Shown piece after piece: positions 60,601 to 64,000 of a DNA stretch of 64,000 bases. Origin of the DNA: Nissolia schottii (lineage: Eukaryota; Streptophyta; Magnoliopsida; Fabales; Fabaceae); NCBI GenBank assembly GCA_003254905.1, contig QANU01000247.1, positions 688,591-752,590 on the forward strand. Direction: 5' to 3'. Position 1 is the first letter of the stretch. Each line of letters opens with the position of its first letter. A program made the translations under genes and the position numbers. The notes under the pieces are model-generated. The model was given only the letters and a program-made list of their open reading frames with translations, did not search any database and had not been told where the DNA came from.

Positions 60601-60935
60601 AAAATTCCCGATTGGTCCGGAAATCGTCCGAACTAAACTAATTTTTGTTTTACCGACACTTTAGGTTTTTCATCCATCTCTAGAGGTCGAGAGGAATTAT
60701 TTGAGTATCAGTAGAATTTGGAAATACCCCACCGAATAATTTCTACTGACCTCGAGAGGTTAATTCCTACAAAGGGCTCTACGAACAGTTGTTTGGGGAA
60801 ATTTTCCACTAAGGGATACACTTATAAGGTTTTTCTTCTTCCTAAATTCATTTATACATTATTTTATTTATTTTTACGAACTTTGTACTAAGGGGAAAAA
60901 TATTTTACTAAGGGGGAAAAATACGGGACGTTACA
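57602..60935 (-). mobile_element. Solo LTR (copy 2), 3334 bp, inserted in the satellite, with 5-bp target duplication
   Basis: It begins TGAAACACCCTAGC and ends ACGGGACGTTACA. It is flanked by ATATG on both sides (57597-57601 and 60936-60940), and the satellite phrase GGGTCATAT|GAGCCATCC resumes across it. Much of it is closely similar to copy 1 (7877-10651), but it is longer because of a CATAACAGAATCATCAGAAT repeat zone (58380-58610), an A/G-rich stretch (59860-60085) and TA-rich duplications (60140-60420). One N is present at 60534. No protein domain is found, so it is a solo LTR. Orientation follows copy 1. Confidence 0.9.
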
Positions 60936-63216
60936 ATATGAGCCATCCAATTATCCAACCATGATTTCTCGAGCAATACGAGTCATCAAAATATCCCTCA
61001 AGTGTTATTTGGGTCATAGGAGTCCTCGAATAATCTCAAAAATATTTAGATGGTCGTATTGGTAACCGAATCATCCCATCCAAAAATTTCAAATAAAACG
61101 GGTCATCGAATAAAGGGTCATATAAGCCATCAAATTATCCAACCATCATTTCTCGGACAATTTGGGTCATCAAAACATCCTTCAAATGTTCTTTGGGTCA
61201 GACGAGTCATCAAATAATCCCACAAATATTTAGATGGTCACATTGGTAACCTAATCATCCCACCATAAATTTTCGAATAATACGGGCAATCGGATGAAGG
61301 GCCATATAGGCAATCCAATTTTTTAACCATGATTTTTCGAGTATTCTGGTCATCAAAATATCCCTCAAATGCTATTCGGGTCATACGGTTCATCGACTAA
61401 TCCCACAAATATTTGGGAGTCACATAAACCATCCTATAATCCCACCATAAATTTTTGAATAATAAGGGTCATCGAATAGAGGGCCATCAAAATATCCCTC
61501 AAATGATATTCGGGTCATACGAGTCCTCGAATAATCCCACAAATATTTAAATGGTCATATTGGAAACCTAATCATCCCACCATAAATTTTTGAATAATAC
61601 GAGCCATCGAATAATGGGCCATATAAGCAATCCAATTTTTCAACCATGATTTTTCGAGTATTCTAGTCATCAAAATACCCCTCAAATGCTGTTCTGGTCA
61701 TACGAGTCATCGAATAATCCCACAAATATTTGGAGGGTCATATAAACCATCCAATACATCCACCATAAATTTTTGAATAATAAGGATCATCGAATAATGG
61801 GCCATCAAAATATCCCTCAACTGTTATTCGGGTCATACGGGTTCTCGAATAATCCCACAAATATTTAGACGGTCATATTGGTAATCTAATCATCCCACCT
61901 AAAGATTTCGAATAAAACAGGTAATCAAATAGAGGGCCATATAAGCCGTCAAATTATCCAACCATGATTTCTCGAACAATTTGGGTCATCAAAATATCCT
62001 TCAAATGTTTTTCGGGTCAGACGAGTCATAAATAATCCACAAATATTTAGATGGTCATATTGGTAACCTAATCATCCCACCATAAATTTTCGAATAATAC
62101 GGGCCATAAATTTTTGAATAATAGGGGACATCGGATAAAAGGCCCTATAAGCAATCCAATTTTTCAACGGTGATTTTTCTAGTATTATGGTCATCAAAAT
62201 ATCTTTCAAATGCTATTCGGGTCATACGGATCATTGAATAATCCCACAAATATTTGAAAAGTCATATATACCATCCAATAATTCCACCATAAATTTTCGA
62301 ATAATAAGGATCATCGAATACAGGGCCATCAAACTATCCCTCAATTGTTATTCGGGTCATCGAATATTCCCACAGATATTTGGAAGGTCATATAAATCAT
62401 CCAATCATCCCACCATAAATTTTCGAATAATACGGGTCATTCGATAGAGGGTCATATAAGCCATCCAATTATCCAACCATGATTTCTCGAGCAATACGAG
62501 TCATCAAAATATCCCTCAAATGTTATTCGGGTCATACGAGTCCTCGAATAATCCCACAAATATTTAGATGGTCATGTTGGTAAACTAATCATCCCATCTC
62601 AAGATTTCAAATAAAACGGGCCATCGAATAAAGGGTCATATAAGCCATCAAATTATCCAACCATCATTTCTCGAACAATTTAGGTCATCAAAATATCCTT
62701 CATATATTATTCGGGGTCAGATGAGCCACCGAATAATCCCACAAATATTTAGATGGTCATTTGGTAACCTCATCATCCCACCATAAATTTTTGAATAATA
62801 CGAGCCATCGGATAAGGGACCCTATTAGCAATCCAATTTTTCAACCATGATTTTTCGAGTATTCTGGTCATCAAAATATCCCTCAAATGCTATTCGGGTC
62901 ATACGGATCATCGAATAATCCCATAAATATTTGGAGGGTCACATAAACCATCCAATAATCCCACCATAAATTTTTGAATAATAAGGGTCAGCGAATAGAG
63001 GGCCATCAAAATATCCCTCAAATGCTATTCGGGTCATCAAATATTCCCAGAAATATCTGGAAGGTCATATAAATCATCCAATTATCCTACCATAAATTTT
63101 CGAACAATACGGGTCATTCAATAGAGGGTCATATACGCCATCCAATTATCCAACCATGATTTTTCAAGCAATACGAGTCATCAAAATATCCTTCAAATGT
63201 TATTCGGGTCATACGA
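60936..63216. repeat. Continuation of the satellite array after the solo LTR
   Basis: The same subunits as at 46648-57601 continue for about 2.3 kb, roughly 3.4 higher-order units. They are more rearranged, for example a short duplicated segment near 62090-62120. The array stops abruptly at GGGTCATACGA, where an LTR terminus starts. Confidence 0.95.
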
Positions 63217-63467
63217 TGTAACACCCCTACTCTCAGCCTACGTTATAGTCGTAACACTGAATATAGGGTTGTTATCGTCTTGGTTGGGGTTACTTTTAGC
63301 CCCTACTTTTAGCTTGAAAAATATCTCTTATACGAAAATATGGACCATTTTGAAACTTTTCCTTTCTCTACTTTTTACAAACTAGGAGCCATGCGTGTTC
63401 GGAAAGGTAATTATATAAGTTTGCAAGTGTTAGAGTTAATTATACAAGAAAGATTAGAATATAGACA

Positions 63468-63521
<54 letters not shown>

Positions 63522-63733
63522 TATATATATATATATCTACAATCATTTGGTCCATACACGATACACAATTACATTGTAATACATAAATACAACTATTGCA
63601 CATATTGTTTATACTAGCTAATGGCCAACATATGCCATTTACTACTGCTATTACATATAAAACTATAGACGCCTTCTTGCATCCTTAGAAAAAGTGGCTC
63701 CTGCTGCTCCTCGGGGTCTTTGGCTGCGCTCTC
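63217..63733 (-). mobile_element. LTR fragment of the TGTAACACCC family, cut by another LTR
   Basis: It starts TGTAACACCCCTACTC directly at the satellite break. Phrases such as GTCGTAACACTG, AGGGTTGTTATCG, TATGGACCATTTTGAAAC and GAGCCATGCGTG parallel the left side of the other LTRs but are more diverged. It contains a (TA)n/(CA)n run at about 63473-63535. It is interrupted at 63734. Confidence 0.6.
63473..63535. repeat. TA/CA microsatellite
   Basis: (TA)n, then (CA)n, then (TA)n again. It lies at the same relative place as the TA run bordering the assembly gap in the 39379 LTR. Confidence 0.9.
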
Positions 63734-64000
63734 TGAAACACCCTAGCTAACTGTTTACCCGTACGCGGTAAACAATGCTCACTAGGTTGTTTTATCTGAT
63801 TGGAATACCTCAGTCCTTTTATTATCTTGTAAAATAACGACTTAGGAAAATATGGACCCGTTTTAAACCTTTCAATTTACATTGCATAATTAGTAAAATA
63901 GAGCCATGCGTTGGAATAAAATGAGTATAACAAAGCGGATAACGTTACCATAGATATAACAAGAAATATCCATACATTGGGTCCGCCATACAAAGTCATA
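63734..64000 (-). mobile_element. LTR copy 3 (same family as the two solo LTRs), running off the window
   Basis: TGAAACACCCTAGCTAACTG, followed by TTTACCCGTACGCGG and CAATGCTCACTAGGTTG, is nearly identical to the start of copy 2 at 57602. It is nested in the LTR that starts at 63217. Only the first 267 bp are in the window, so whether it is solo or part of a full element is unknown. Confidence 0.75.

Overview
This is nuclear DNA from a flowering plant, most likely a eudicot. It has AT-rich intergenic DNA, spliceosomal introns, plant-specific gene families (a group I formin and an N-terminally regulated Ca2+-ATPase), and many nested plant transposable elements. The species cannot be named from the sequence; an asterid of the Lamiales is only a guess from the look of the proteins. 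One 697-base assembly gap (39617-40313) lies inside a TA dinucleotide run.

Only three intact host genes are visible, all in 18.9-33.2 kb. They are a four-exon group I formin on the + strand (18893-22625, 872 aa when spliced), a seven-exon ACA1/ACA2-type autoinhibited Ca2+-ATPase on the - strand (27529-23266, 1016 aa, with one GC-AG intron), and an intronless 60S ribosomal protein L26 gene on the - strand (33207-32767, 146 aa). Formin and the Ca2+ pump are convergent, about 640 bp apart. They act in unrelated processes (actin nucleation at the plasma membrane, Ca2+ export from the cytosol, translation), and I see no functional cluster.

Left flank (1-18.5 kb): mobile-element debris. A hAT-type MITE and a tRNA-derived SINE precede a decayed CACTA (En/Spm) element with TNP2 and Transposase_24 remnants, all + strand. 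Its left subterminal region is interrupted by a second hAT-like MITE, and its second gene by a complete 2.8-kb solo LTR. A second CACTA end with a different subterminal motif follows (12.3-13.67 kb). Then come an approximately 720-bp AT-rich tandem repeat, a LINE fragment, a long-inverted-repeat element and a MITE just upstream of the formin.

Middle (27.5-36 kb): intergenic DNA around L26 with several MITEs, one having perfect TAA target duplications, and a short-motif repeat cluster.

Right flank (36-64 kb): a broken plant-mobile-domain (MAIN-like) gene, LTR fragments around the gap, arrays of 65-77 bp tandem repeats, and the 3' part with LTR of an Athila/Tat-like Ty3/gypsy element. After these lies a satellite array (46.65-63.22 kb) with a higher-order unit of about 676 bp. 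A second solo LTR with a 5-bp target duplication interrupts the array, and further nested LTRs of the same superfamily end it. No new biological system is evident. The most informative points are the satellite's higher-order structure, a palindromic CGCTGAGCG-type motif repeated in two apparently different LTR families, the GC-AG intron, and the datable nesting of elements.
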